NCBI GenBank assembly: GCA_030609125.1 | Contig: JAUWCW010000083.1 | Location: 1 to 7,776 of the forward strand | Source of the DNA: JAUWCW01 sp030609125 [NCBI: Candidatus Rokuibacteriota bacterium] | GTDB taxonomy: Bacteria > JAUVQV01 | Length of the DNA stretch: 7,776 nt | Reading direction: 5' to 3' | Part shown: piece by piece, positions 1 through 6,284 of the stretch | Position numbering within the stretch: the stretch's first letter is position 1 | Layout of the letters: each line of letters begins with the position of its first letter | The notes under the pieces: model-generated | Seen by the model: only the letters and a program-made list of their open reading frames with translations | Database searches by the model: none | Told to the model about the DNA's origin: nothing | Translations under genes and position numbers: made by a program

Positions 1-131
1 GAGACCTGGCTCGGGACCGGTATGAGCCGCACCATTTCGAGGCCCGCCTCCTTGAAGATCTTCTCCGCCTTGAGAACGGAATAGGTGGAGTGGAAGGTGG
101 CGACTCCGAAGGCCGCGTTGTCCGACGTCAC
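1..131 (-). CDS. DUF3343 (putative Se/S carrier-like) protein, N-terminal part only
   Basis: This gene is cut by the left window edge; 43 complete codons are visible. It begins with GTG at 131-129, which overlaps the TGA of the upstream cysteine desulfurase as GTGA. A purine-rich GGGGGGAGGG Shine-Dalgarno lies inside the desulfurase's last codons. The visible protein reads from about residue 8 as FGVATFHSTYSVLKAEKIF and then EAGLEMVRLIPVPSQVS. That matches the DUF3343 layout: a beta strand, an S/T-H-x-x-x-A-E-K helix, then a strand ending in IPVP. The family is small (about 80 residues) and cytosolic. Pfam calls it Se/S carrier-like because it sits next to cysteine desulfurase, SelD or YedF genes, and its biochemistry is poorly known. 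The conserved Cys-containing segment expected just after PVPxxxS is outside the window, so the key residue cannot be confirmed. The coupling to the desulfurase supports a role accepting or carrying sulfur or selenium; that role is inference. Confidence 0.8.
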   Translation of the reverse strand, partial: MTSDNAAFGVATFHSTYSVLKAEKIFKEAGLEMVRLIPVPSQV

Positions 132-1303
132 CGCCCTCCCCCCATCTTTCGGACGACATAGGCGCAGGCCTCGATGACTTTCTCCACCTCTTCGGGATCG
201 GTGAAGTACCCGGGGGAGAGTCGGACGGTCCCCTCCGGGAACGTGCCGATGGTGCGATGGGCTCCCGGAGCGCAGTGCAGCCCTACGCGGGTGAGGACCC
301 CGAAGGCCTCGTCGAGAAGAAAGCCAATTTCAGAGGGCGCCATGCCGGGAATGGTGAACGAGATGACGGAGGTGCGGGATTCCCCGGCGTCCGGACCGTG
401 GACCCTGACGCCCTCGAGGGCGTTCAGCCCCTCGAGAAGGCGCGTGGCGAGCTTTCTCTCGTGGGCCGCTATGACGTCGACCCCGGTGGCAAGAAGAAAC
501 TCAACGCCCGCGTTAAGGCCCGCGAGACCGACGGCGTTGTGGGTGCCGCTCTCAAGCCGGTCGGGGTAGAAGCCGGGTTGTTCTTCCAGCTCCGAATTGC
601 TCCCCGTCCCGCCGCGGCAGAGGGGGTTCACATCGACGCCCTCGCGGACCCACAGGCCTCCCGTCCCCTGGGGTCCAAGCAGCCCCTTGTGGCCGGTGAA
701 GGCCAGGATGTCGACGCCGTCTCTCTGGACATCGATGGGAACGACGCCGGCGCTCTGGGCGGCGTCGACCAGAAGAAGCGTCCCCGCCGCCTTCGCCAGG
801 GCGCCGACTCTGTCCAGGGGAAGGACGGCGCTGGTCACGTTCGAGGCGTGGTTGACCACCAGAAGACGAGGCTTCTTTTCCAGGGCGAGCTCGATACCCC
901 CCAGGTCGGTCCGCCCCGCGCCGTCGCTGGGAACGACCTCCAGGGAGACGGCCCGGCAGCGGGCGAGCTCTCTCAGGGGACGCATTACCGAATTGTGCTC
1001 CATTGATGTGGTGACCACCGCGTCGCCTTCACGCAGGATGCCGAGAAGAGCGGTGTTCAGAGCCTCGGTGGCGTTCAGGGTGAAGCAGATCCGCCTCGAG
1101 TCGGGGGCGGCGAAGAGGGCGGCAAGACTCTCGCGGCAGGAGAAGACGATTCGTGCCGCCTCCTGGGAGAGACGGTGTCCGGAGCGCCCCGGACTTCCGC
1201 CCACCTCCCGGAGAAAGTGCAGCATGGCTTCCGGGACACCGGGGGGTTTGGGGAAGGAGGTCGCCCCGTTGTCCATGTAAATCAGGTTGCTGTCCTGCGC
1301 CAT
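128..1303 (-). CDS. Class V aminotransferase-fold cysteine desulfurase family protein
   Basis: This is a 391-residue PLP enzyme predicted to take sulfur (or selenium from selenocysteine) from cysteine as a Cys-bound persulfide, leaving alanine. Visible motifs are an N-terminal YMDNGATSFPKP, MEHNSV with His103, LLVDAAQSAG with the PLP-ring Asp180 and Gln183, TGHKGLLGPQGTGG with Schiff-base Lys206, and GLHCAPGAHRTIGTFPEGTVRLS with catalytic Cys344. The HCAPxAHRTIGT loop is typical of the TIGR01977-type subfamily rather than IscS or classical SufS. The start was moved 15 bases inside the longest frame: an in-frame TTG at 1318 lies within a strong Shine-Dalgarno serving ATG 1303. No Fe-S scaffold gene (iscU, sufU, sufBCD) is visible. 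The only close partner is the DUF3343 gene, overlapping by 4 bases, which favours a dedicated S/Se delivery role over general Fe-S assembly. A possible own promoter lies upstream. The family assignment is firm; substrate (Cys or Sec) and acceptor are unknown. Confidence 0.93.
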   Translation of the reverse strand: MAQDSNLIYMDNGATSFPKPPGVPEAMLHFLREVGGSPGRSGHRLSQEAARIVFSCRESLAALFAAPDSRRICFTLNATEALNTALLGILREGDAVVTTSMEHNSVMRPLRELARCRAVSLEVVPSDGAGRTDLGGIELALEKKPRLLVVNHASNVTSAVLPLDRVGALAKAAGTLLLVDAAQSAGVVPIDVQRDGVDILAFTGHKGLLGPQGTGGLWVREGVDVNPLCRGGTGSNSELEEQPGFYPDRLESGTHNAVGLAGLNAGVEFLLATGVDVIAAHERKLATRLLEGLNALEGVRVHGPDAGESRTSVISFTIPGMAPSEIGFLLDEAFGVLTRVGLHCAPGAHRTIGTFPEGTVRLSPGYFTDPEEVEKVIEACAYVVRKMGGGR

Positions 1304-1315
1304 CTCACCTTCCTT
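1304..1315 (-). promoter_or_regulatory. Ribosome binding site deciding the desulfurase start
   Basis: On the minus strand AAGGAAGGTGAG directly precedes ATG 1303-1301. It closely resembles the anti-SD complement and overlaps the alternative in-frame TTG at 1318-1316. It therefore supports initiation at the ATG, giving a protein that starts MAQDSNLIYMDNGA. Confidence 0.7.
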
Positions 1316-1335
1316 CAATTCGCCGGAAAGCCGCT

Positions 1336-1364
1336 ATGCTATCAAAGGGTTTTTCTGCCCGCAA
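1336..1364 (-). promoter_or_regulatory. Possible sigma-70-like promoter of the desulfurase/DUF3343 pair
   Basis: In the 88-base gap between tsaD and the desulfurase, the minus strand has TTGCGG (1364-1359), a 17-base spacer and TAGCAT (1341-1336). A TGA directly before the -10 gives an extended -10 (TGn). Predicted transcription would start near 1329 and leave a leader of about 26 bases ending in the strong RBS. The hexamers match consensus only 3/6 and 4/6, so this is suggestive. If real, it makes the desulfurase/DUF3343 pair a separate unit from the tsaD operon. Confidence 0.3.
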
Positions 1365-1391
1365 CAATCTTCACTCAACCGAGTCCATGAT

Positions 1392-2441
1392 TCAGCCTGT
1401 TTTCATTCTGGGTGAGGGTCGGAAGGAATAGTCCGAGAATTCACCGCTTTTCAGAAGATGATAGGCCGCTCCGGCGATCATGGCCGCATTGTCGGTACAG
1501 AGCCGGGGCGAGGGGAAGAGGGCCCGGATTCCTTCGCTCCGGCCCTGGTCGGCCATCTTCTTTCTGAGGCGGGAATTGGCCGCCACTCCGCCGGAGACGA
1601 CAACCGTGCGGAAGCCCCTGTCGCGGGCGGCCCTCAGGGTCTTGGAGACGAGGGAATCGACGACGGCCTCCTGGAAACTGGCCGCCAGGTCCCGCAGGGC
1701 GGTTTTTTCCAGGGGCGGGGCCTGGTGATCGGCGAGACGCCCGCCGATGGCGCCGCTGCCGAGAACGTGGTTCACCACGGAGGTCTTCAGGCCGCTGAAG
1801 GAAAAGTCGAAGGAAGGGTCCCGTTGGAGACCGCGGGGAAAGGCGATTGCCTCCGGGTCGCCCTGCGCGGCGAGACGGTCGATAACGGGTCCGCCGGGAT
1901 AGCCGAGGCCGAGAAACTTCGCTATCTTGTCCATCACCTCCCCCGGCGCGTCGTCCCTCGTCCGGCCGATCTGGTTCAGCTCGCGGGGAGAGAGGACCTC
2001 GAAAAGACTGGAATGGCCTCCGGAAGCGACGAGAGCGAGAAAGGGAAAGCGCGGCCTCCGGTTGTCGAGGAAGATGGAAAGGGCGTGGGCGTAAAGGTGG
2101 TTGACCTCGATAAGGGGGAGGGACCATCCCATGGAGAGGGACTTGGCGAAGGTGGTCCCCACCAGGAGCGCACCGAGCAGACCGGGGCTGGAGGTGATGG
2201 CGACGGCGTCGAGATCCGAAGGCTTGACGGCCGATTTTCGCAGGGCGGACTGCAGCACGGTGACCAGATTTTCCAGGTGCTTTCTTCCCGCCAGCTCGGG
2301 AACGACGCCTCCGTAGGGGGAGTGCGTCTCTATCTGCGAGGCCACCGACGAGGAGAGAATCTGACGACCGTCCCTGACGACGGCCACGGCTGTTTCGTCG
2401 CAGGAGGTTTCCACGCCGAGAATCAACCGCCCCCCGCTCAT
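1392..2441 (-). CDS. tsaD: tRNA N6-adenosine threonylcarbamoyltransferase TsaD
   Basis: TsaD (also YgjD/Gcp/Kae1) transfers the threonylcarbamoyl group from TC-AMP to A37 of ANN-decoding tRNAs, in a cytosolic complex with TsaB and TsaE. The protein is 349 residues, close to the usual 335-350. Visible ASKHA-fold signatures are LGVETSCDETAVAVV at 8-22, the metal-binding pair His115 and His119 in VNHLYAHALS, ASGGHSSL at 139-146, DDAPGEVMDKIAKFLGLGYPGG at about 163-184, SFSGLKT at 214-220, VVSGGVAANSRLR at 281-293 and CTDNAAMIA with metal ligand Asp317. The ATG start overlaps the deacetylase stop as ATGA, with AAGGCGG a few bases upstream. TsaB, TsaE and TsaC are not in this window, so the modification genes are dispersed. 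Here tsaD sits at the end of an envelope-protein operon. Identification is essentially certain. Confidence 0.98.
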   Translation of the reverse strand: MSGGRLILGVETSCDETAVAVVRDGRQILSSSVASQIETHSPYGGVVPELAGRKHLENLVTVLQSALRKSAVKPSDLDAVAITSSPGLLGALLVGTTFAKSLSMGWSLPLIEVNHLYAHALSIFLDNRRPRFPFLALVASGGHSSLFEVLSPRELNQIGRTRDDAPGEVMDKIAKFLGLGYPGGPVIDRLAAQGDPEAIAFPRGLQRDPSFDFSFSGLKTSVVNHVLGSGAIGGRLADHQAPPLEKTALRDLAASFQEAVVDSLVSKTLRAARDRGFRTVVVSGGVAANSRLRKKMADQGRSEGIRALFPSPRLCTDNAAMIAGAAYHLLKSGEFSDYSFRPSPRMKTG

Positions 2442-3637
2442 TCGGAACCGCCTTCAGGCTGCCGCTCAGGACTGTAGGCCCGTATCGCCAGGGATGAGAC
2501 GGTTACCCACTCCACCCCGCTGGCCAGGATCTCTTCGCGCATCTCTTCCAGGACGTCGAGGGTGGTGCGGTAGGGGTGGCCGATGCCGATGACGTTGCCC
2601 CGCTTCCCGGCAAGGTCGAGGAGCTTGCGTATCTGCCCCCGGATGAACTCCTTGTCGTCATGGGCGTCGATGAAGATGTCGCGCTGCGCCGCCGGAAGGT
2701 TGTAGCGGTAGGCCGTGTCGAAGGCCAGGCTGCGGGGAGAAGTCCTGCTGTCGAGGAAGAGGAGGTTCCGGGACTTGAGCTCCTTCATGAGAATGTCCAT
2801 CGCCCCGGCGTCGGCGGTCAGGCGGGAGCCCATGTGATTGTTTACCCCGACCACGCCGGGCACCGCGTCAAGGTCTTTTCCCAGCTGCGCCAGCATCTCC
2901 TCCTCGGTCATCCCCGCAAGAAGGGCTCCCGGGCCGGGGCGCTTCTCGGGGAAGTCGTACGGCTCCATGGGGACGTGAAGCAGAACCTCCAGGTTCAGCT
3001 CCCCGGCTCTCTGTGCGATCCTGCGGGAGTGGGGAAGGCCGGGAAGGACTGAAAGGGTCAGGGGAATCCCGAGAGCGGCCAGGCGCTCTAGATGCCGGGG
3101 ATTTTGTCCGAGATCGTCGATGACAAGGGCGGCCCGGCCGCGGCGGCCCGTATCCTCGGCGGCGAAGCTCTCAGGTGTGGGCCGGGTGCGGACCGTGAGG
3201 GATTCAACAAGGAGGGCTTCCCCCGAGCCTTCCGGGCGGTAGTGAACGAGGACCTCCAGCTTTCCGGAGGCGCCGGAGCTGTCCAGACTCGCCCCGGCAC
3301 GCTGGAGGGCGGACTGCAGCCGGTGGAGCCAGCTGTCAACGGGAAAGGACTCGCCCACGAGAATTTCAGTCCGATACTCGTTCCACCGTCCCCGGCCGGT
3401 TCCCCGCTGGGCCGACTCTTCCCGGAGGATTTCTTCCGGGTGAAGCCCCGAAAGAAGGAGGGATCCTGAAATGAGCGTGTGAAGATCGGTTGTTACGGCA
3501 CGAAGATCAGGGGGAGGAGGGCTGCTCACCCTTTCCTGGATCTTCAGGAGCGCCGCCGTCGTGAGGATGACGAAGAGAACCAGGAAAGCGACCAAAGCCC
3601 GGATGTGAGGGCGTCTGGCCGGGAAAGCCGCCGTCAA
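2438..3637 (-). CDS. Divergent polysaccharide deacetylase family protein (YibQ-like), membrane-anchored
   Basis: This 399-residue protein has a short Arg/His-containing N-terminus and one hydrophobic segment at about 13-32. A Pro-rich stretch (39-44) and an uncharacterised region (about 45-165) follow, then a PF04748-type divergent polysaccharide deacetylase domain at about 168-385. Diagnostic motifs are ALVIDDLGQN (Asp174, Asp175), LTLSVLPG (194-200), LLHVPMEP (219-226, His221), VNNHMGSRLT (265-274, His268), FLDSRTS (294-300) and GIGHPY (351-356, His354). The family has an NodB-like barrel; YibQ is its E. coli member, and substrate and activity are not well established. I infer it is anchored in the inner membrane, facing the periplasm, and acts on a cell-wall or surface glycan. 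The start is TTG at 3637-3635, overlapping the protease stop as TTGA; no better start with an RBS is visible downstream. The pairing with an S41 protease recalls the ctpA-yibQ neighbourhood of proteobacteria. Family is confident, function is not. Confidence 0.9.
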   Translation of the reverse strand: MTAAFPARRPHIRALVAFLVLFVILTTAALLKIQERVSSPPPPDLRAVTTDLHTLISGSLLLSGLHPEEILREESAQRGTGRGRWNEYRTEILVGESFPVDSWLHRLQSALQRAGASLDSSGASGKLEVLVHYRPEGSGEALLVESLTVRTRPTPESFAAEDTGRRGRAALVIDDLGQNPRHLERLAALGIPLTLSVLPGLPHSRRIAQRAGELNLEVLLHVPMEPYDFPEKRPGPGALLAGMTEEEMLAQLGKDLDAVPGVVGVNNHMGSRLTADAGAMDILMKELKSRNLLFLDSRTSPRSLAFDTAYRYNLPAAQRDIFIDAHDDKEFIRGQIRKLLDLAGKRGNVIGIGHPYRTTLDVLEEMREEILASGVEWVTVSSLAIRAYSPERQPEGGSE

Positions 3638-4980
3638 TTGATCCCGTCCGCCTTGGCCGTGTCGGTGGACTTGATCTTGTGGAAGATGTCCCAGGACTTG
3701 AGCAGATCAAGGGCCCTCTGGAGCTGGTAGTCCTCTTCCAGGGCCTGCTCGGCTGCGTCCACCGCCGCGTCTTCGGCCGCGTCCACTTCCTCGTCGATCG
3801 TTTCGTTGGAGAGGTGGCCTTCAAGGTCCTTTTCCTTGACGTGGATGCGGGGATCGACCTCGGCGGCCTTGATGGTGGCCGTCACCACTTCGATGTCCGG
3901 GGTTATGCCCGTGTTCTGGATGGATCGGCCCTTGGGAGTGAAGTACTTGGCCGTGGTGAGGCGCAGGCCCGAACCGTCCTCGAGCGGGATCACCGTCTGG
4001 ACCGAGCCCTTCCCGAAAGTGGGGGTGCCGAGGATGATCGCCCTTTCCCAGTCCTGAAGCGCGCCGGCGACGATTTCCGAAGCGGAGGCGGACCCTCGAT
4101 TCACGAGAACCACCATGGGGTAGTCTGTGCGGGCGCCGCTGCGCCTTACGGTGTATTCGGTGTTGTTGTTCGGCCTTCTCCCCTTGGTGTAGACCACGAG
4201 CTTGTCCTTTTCCAGGAACTCGCCCGACACCTTGACGGCCTGGTCAAGGAGGCCCCCGGGGTTGTTCCTCATGTCCAGGACCAGGCCCTTGAGCCCCTTG
4301 TCCCCGGACCAGATATCCTGCAGGGCGGCACGAAGATCGGCATCGGTGCGCTCCTGGAAGGAGGTGATCCGGACGTAGCCGATATCTTCGTCGAGAATCC
4401 GGTACTTGACGCTCTTGAGCTTGATGATGTCACGGACAATGGTGAAGTCCTTCGGCTCGGTGAAGTTCTTACGGACAATGGTGATGACGACCGAGGTCCC
4501 GGGAACCCCGCGCATCTTCTTGACGGCGTCGTTGATGGTCATGTCCTTAGTGGACTCGCCGTCGACCTTGATGATATGGTCGCCGGCCTTGATGCCGACC
4601 TGCCAGGCGGGAGTGTCCTCGAGGGGAGAGATCACCGTGAGAATATCGTTTTGCATGCTGATGGTGATGCCCAGGCCTCCGAACTCCCCCTTGGTGTCGA
4701 CCTGCATCTCCCTGAACATCTCCTCGGTCATGAAGACGGTGTGGGGGTCGAGCTCTTTCAGCAGACCGCGGATGGCTCCGTATAGGAGCTTCTGGGGGTC
4801 CACCACGTCGACATAGTTGGATTCCACGAGAGAGAGAACCTCCGTGAAAATCTTGAGGCTCTCGTACGTCTCCGAGCCCGTGGCGGCCCTGAAGTTGCTG
4901 CCGCCGACGATGAGGCTCGCCAGGAGAACGATGACGAGAAGCGTGCTCCAGGGCAGGTCCCGCTTCTTCAGCCAGTGCAT
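3634..4980 (-). CDS. S41 family carboxyl-terminal processing protease with PDZ domain
   Basis: This 448-residue Ctp/Prc-type serine protease has a basic N-terminus (KKRD) and one hydrophobic segment at about 12-26, an uncleaved anchor or signal peptide. A helical region ends in KELDPHTVFM (75-84). A PDZ domain spans about 95-185, with FGGLGITI and GIKAGDHIIKVDG. The S41 core spans about 195-370. By the spacing usual for Ctp proteases the catalytic residues are Ser299 in NRGSASASEI, Lys324 in TFGKGSVQ and Gln328. The conserved LVLDMRNNPGGLL (233-245) and GRSIQNTGITPDIEV (351-365) are present. A D/E/A-rich linker (about 392-415) leads to the usual DYQLQRALDLLK tail. It probably acts in the periplasm on protein C-termini; PDZ-gated Ctp proteases often regulate cell-wall hydrolases. 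The ATG start has AGGAAG five bases upstream. It lies 32 bases after the small unknown gene and overlaps the deacetylase gene, so co-expression is likely. All key residues are intact. Confidence 0.96.
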   Translation of the reverse strand: MHWLKKRDLPWSTLLVIVLLASLIVGGSNFRAATGSETYESLKIFTEVLSLVESNYVDVVDPQKLLYGAIRGLLKELDPHTVFMTEEMFREMQVDTKGEFGGLGITISMQNDILTVISPLEDTPAWQVGIKAGDHIIKVDGESTKDMTINDAVKKMRGVPGTSVVITIVRKNFTEPKDFTIVRDIIKLKSVKYRILDEDIGYVRITSFQERTDADLRAALQDIWSGDKGLKGLVLDMRNNPGGLLDQAVKVSGEFLEKDKLVVYTKGRRPNNNTEYTVRRSGARTDYPMVVLVNRGSASASEIVAGALQDWERAIILGTPTFGKGSVQTVIPLEDGSGLRLTTAKYFTPKGRSIQNTGITPDIEVVTATIKAAEVDPRIHVKEKDLEGHLSNETIDEEVDAAEDAAVDAAEQALEEDYQLQRALDLLKSWDIFHKIKSTDTAKADGIN

Positions 4981-4985
4981 GCTGT

Positions 4986-4991
4986 CTTCCT
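4986..4991 (-). promoter_or_regulatory. Ribosome binding site of the S41 protease gene
   Basis: AGGAAG on the minus strand lies five bases before ATG 4980-4978, within a longer purine run (AAAGGAAAGGAAG). It fills most of the 32-base gap after the preceding gene and supports the chosen start. Confidence 0.6.
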
Positions 4992-5012
4992 TTCCTTTCT
5001 CCCCGGGGCTCT

Positions 5013-5411
5013 TCAGAGGCCCCGTTTCCTTTCAGAGGCGAAGCGCTCGAGATACGCCAGGATCTCGCTGTCAAGGTCCCCTGACACGGCGATCTCCTCC
5101 CCGGCTTCGGAGGGTGGCGGCTCTTCTGCCGCCGCCCGGGCCGGCTCTGACGCCGGTGCGCTCTCGTACTTTCCAGCCAGCACCTCCCTCATGATGTCCC
5201 GGTGCTGCGCCTTCATCATTTCCATCAGCTCCTGCCGGAAGGTCCCTTTTCCCATGAGGTCGGCATACGAAGTCTTCTTCGAGGCAAGGATGGCGCCCTT
5301 CAGGTACAGGAGCGTGATAATCACGGGATTGCCGACGCCGTTGTCCTCGGTCTGGGCGTGATAGACGAGCCCCCCGTACTTGAAATCGGTGTTAAATCCA
5401 GGCAATACCAT
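5013..5411 (-). CDS. Conserved-looking small protein of unknown function
   Basis: This encodes a 132-residue soluble protein without signal peptide or membrane segment. Residues 1 to about 65 look like a compact domain: MVLPGFNTDFKYGGLVYHAQ, then TEDNG, NPVIITLLYLKGAILASKK and TSYADLM, probably beta-rich. A predicted helix with QELMEMMKAQHRDIMREVLAGKY follows, then an Ala/Pro/Glu-rich linker (about 84-108) and a C-terminal helix (SEILAYLERFASERKRGL). The style (FNT-x2-x-Y-x-G, YHxQTED, GAILxSKKTSYAD) resembles short hypothetical proteins I have seen in several anaerobic and deltaproteobacterial-type genomes, but I cannot name a characterised family. The start is uncertain: an in-frame GTG at 5429 would add six residues but has AAGG only one base away, while ATG 5411 has GGA five bases upstream and begins at the conserved-looking part. 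It is the first gene after a probable promoter and leads the protease/deacetylase/tsaD operon. Role unknown. Confidence 0.8.
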   Translation of the reverse strand: MVLPGFNTDFKYGGLVYHAQTEDNGVGNPVIITLLYLKGAILASKKTSYADLMGKGTFRQELMEMMKAQHRDIMREVLAGKYESAPASEPARAAAEEPPPSEAGEEIAVSGDLDSEILAYLERFASERKRGL

Positions 5412-5447
5412 AGCAGTCCATCGTTTCACGCCTTGAATAGCTGCGCA

Positions 5448-5473
5448 CCAGGTAAATATATATCAATTACCGG
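5448..5473. repeat. Imperfect inverted repeat over the -10 region
   Basis: On the minus strand CCGGTAA (5473-5467) is followed, after an 11-base AT-rich spacer, by TTACCTGG (5455-5448). The arms pair over seven positions with one extra T. The repeat brackets the proposed -10 element, as a repressor operator could. No T-run follows it, which argues against an intrinsic terminator. It may also be chance. Confidence 0.3.
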
Positions 5474-5483
5474 AGGGGCGCAA
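5455..5483 (-). promoter_or_regulatory. Probable sigma-70-like promoter for the small protein/S41 protease operon
   Basis: In the AT-rich gap after the methyltransferase the minus strand reads TTGCGC (5483-5478), a 17-base spacer, then TATATT (5460-5455). The -10 matches consensus 5/6 and the -35 3/6. Alternatively TGATATATA reads as an extended -10. Expected transcription starts near 5448, about 37 bases before ATG 5411. This is the most AT-rich spot noticed in the window and the only clear break between the ATP synthase side and the downstream genes. Confidence 0.4.
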
Positions 5484-5501
5484 TAATAGTTTCTTCCGTG
5501 T

Positions 5502-6284
5502 TTATGAGGAGATAGAAGTTCGAAACGCTGCCTTGACCTCCGGGGTGTACTCTCCCTTGCGCCGGAACACGATCAGGGGAGGCTCTGTCGACAGGCCCGG
5601 CCTTCCCCCTTTGCGAGCCGAAATAAGCGCGAGCTCCGGCGCGGAACGTCCGAAAGAGTGAACCAGGCGCAACCTTTTCGGCTCCAGGCGCCTCTCGCCG
5701 AGGGCGCGGAAGATCTCGGGGAGCCTTTCGGGCAGATGAATGAAATCCAGAATCCCGCCGTGATCGAGCAGGGAAGCGGCCGTCCCGGCAAGGTCGTCAA
5801 GAGAAAAGGCTATCTCCTGGCGGGCCAGGGCGCGCTGGGGCTCGGGGCAGACGCGGCCTGCCGCGGCGGGGCGAAACGGGGGGTTGGCGACGACGCGTCT
5901 GAAGCGGACGGCGGGGAGAAGGTCAGCTGTGTCACGGGCATCGCCGTGTATTACGGAGCATCTGCGCTCAAGGCCGTTTCTTCGGATGTTCTCCTCGGCG
6001 AGATGGAAAAGCTCGGGCTGCAGCTCGACTCCCCACACCTTCAGGGTCTTCCACCTGCGGGCGAGCAGGAGCGCAATGACCCCGCATCCGGTGCCCAGGT
6101 CGACGACATTCTCTCTCAGGCGGGGACGGACGAAAGCGGCGAGGAGAAACGGGTCGAGGCCGTAGCGGTATCCCCGCGCAGGCTGAGCGATGATGAGGTC
6201 CCCTACCCTTTCAACTGTTTTTTCCGGCGCGGTTTCGGCAGCGTTCTTTCCGGCGGGGGCTCTATTTCGCATAGTCCGGCGCAA
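5502..6284 (-). CDS. Class I SAM-dependent methyltransferase, TrmN6/COG4123-like
   Basis: This 260-residue cytosolic Rossmann-fold methyltransferase has SAM motif I VVDLGTGCGVIALLLA (60-75), an acidic residue for the SAM ribose in WGVELQ (Glu87), HGDARD (113-118) and the catalytic motif NPPF at 134-137. NPPF/Y is shared by N6-adenine and N5-glutamine methyltransferases. The lead-in GYRYGLDPFLLAAF (38-51) and late EYTPEV (245-250) are typical of COG4123, which includes E. coli TrmN6 acting on A37 of tRNA1(Val). A tRNA adenine substrate is therefore likely but inferred. The N-terminal 25 or so residues look unstructured and overlap the upstream 91-residue ORF in another frame. The start is uncertain: TTG 6284 has AGGA five bases away, whereas ATG 6272 (four codons in) has no well-spaced RBS. 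No further start codon exists before the conserved domain, so some overlap is unavoidable if the upstream ORF is real. Confidence 0.85.
   Translation of the reverse strand: MRRTMRNRAPAGKNAAETAPEKTVERVGDLIIAQPARGYRYGLDPFLLAAFVRPRLRENVVDLGTGCGVIALLLARRWKTLKVWGVELQPELFHLAEENIRRNGLERRCSVIHGDARDTADLLPAVRFRRVVANPPFRPAAAGRVCPEPQRALARQEIAFSLDDLAGTAASLLDHGGILDFIHLPERLPEIFRALGERRLEPKRLRLVHSFGRSAPELALISARKGGRPGLSTEPPLIVFRRKGEYTPEVKAAFRTSISS

Noticed and set aside
257-1006. Open frame on the plus strand (249 codons) opposite the cysteine desulfurase
   Set aside because: Antisense shadow; the composition mirrors the complementary codons and no domain is recognisable.
1458-2477. Long open frame on the plus strand (339 codons) opposite tsaD
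   Set aside because: It is antisense to an unmistakable tsaD, its translation is low-complexity Gly/Glu/Arg-rich with no motif, and such frames are expected opposite high-GC3 genes.
3780-3799. Acidic Ala/Glu/Asp-rich segment near the S41 protease C-terminus as a repeat element
   Set aside because: It is a low-complexity linker (about residues 392-415) before the usual DYQLQRALDLLK tail; the DNA has no exact tandem units.
3679-4785. Long open frame on the plus strand (368 codons) opposite the S41 protease
   Set aside because: It is the antisense shadow of a gene with intact catalytic motifs; the translation resembles no protein family and has no RBS or operon context.
5005-5023. Hairpin on the minus strand at the end of the small unknown gene (GGGGC-CTC, loop TGAA, GAGCCCC)
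   Set aside because: It has about 7 base pairs with one bulge and contains the stop codon, but it is followed by GGGGAGAAAGG rather than a T-run. It is a poor intrinsic terminator; at most it could slightly affect mRNA stability.
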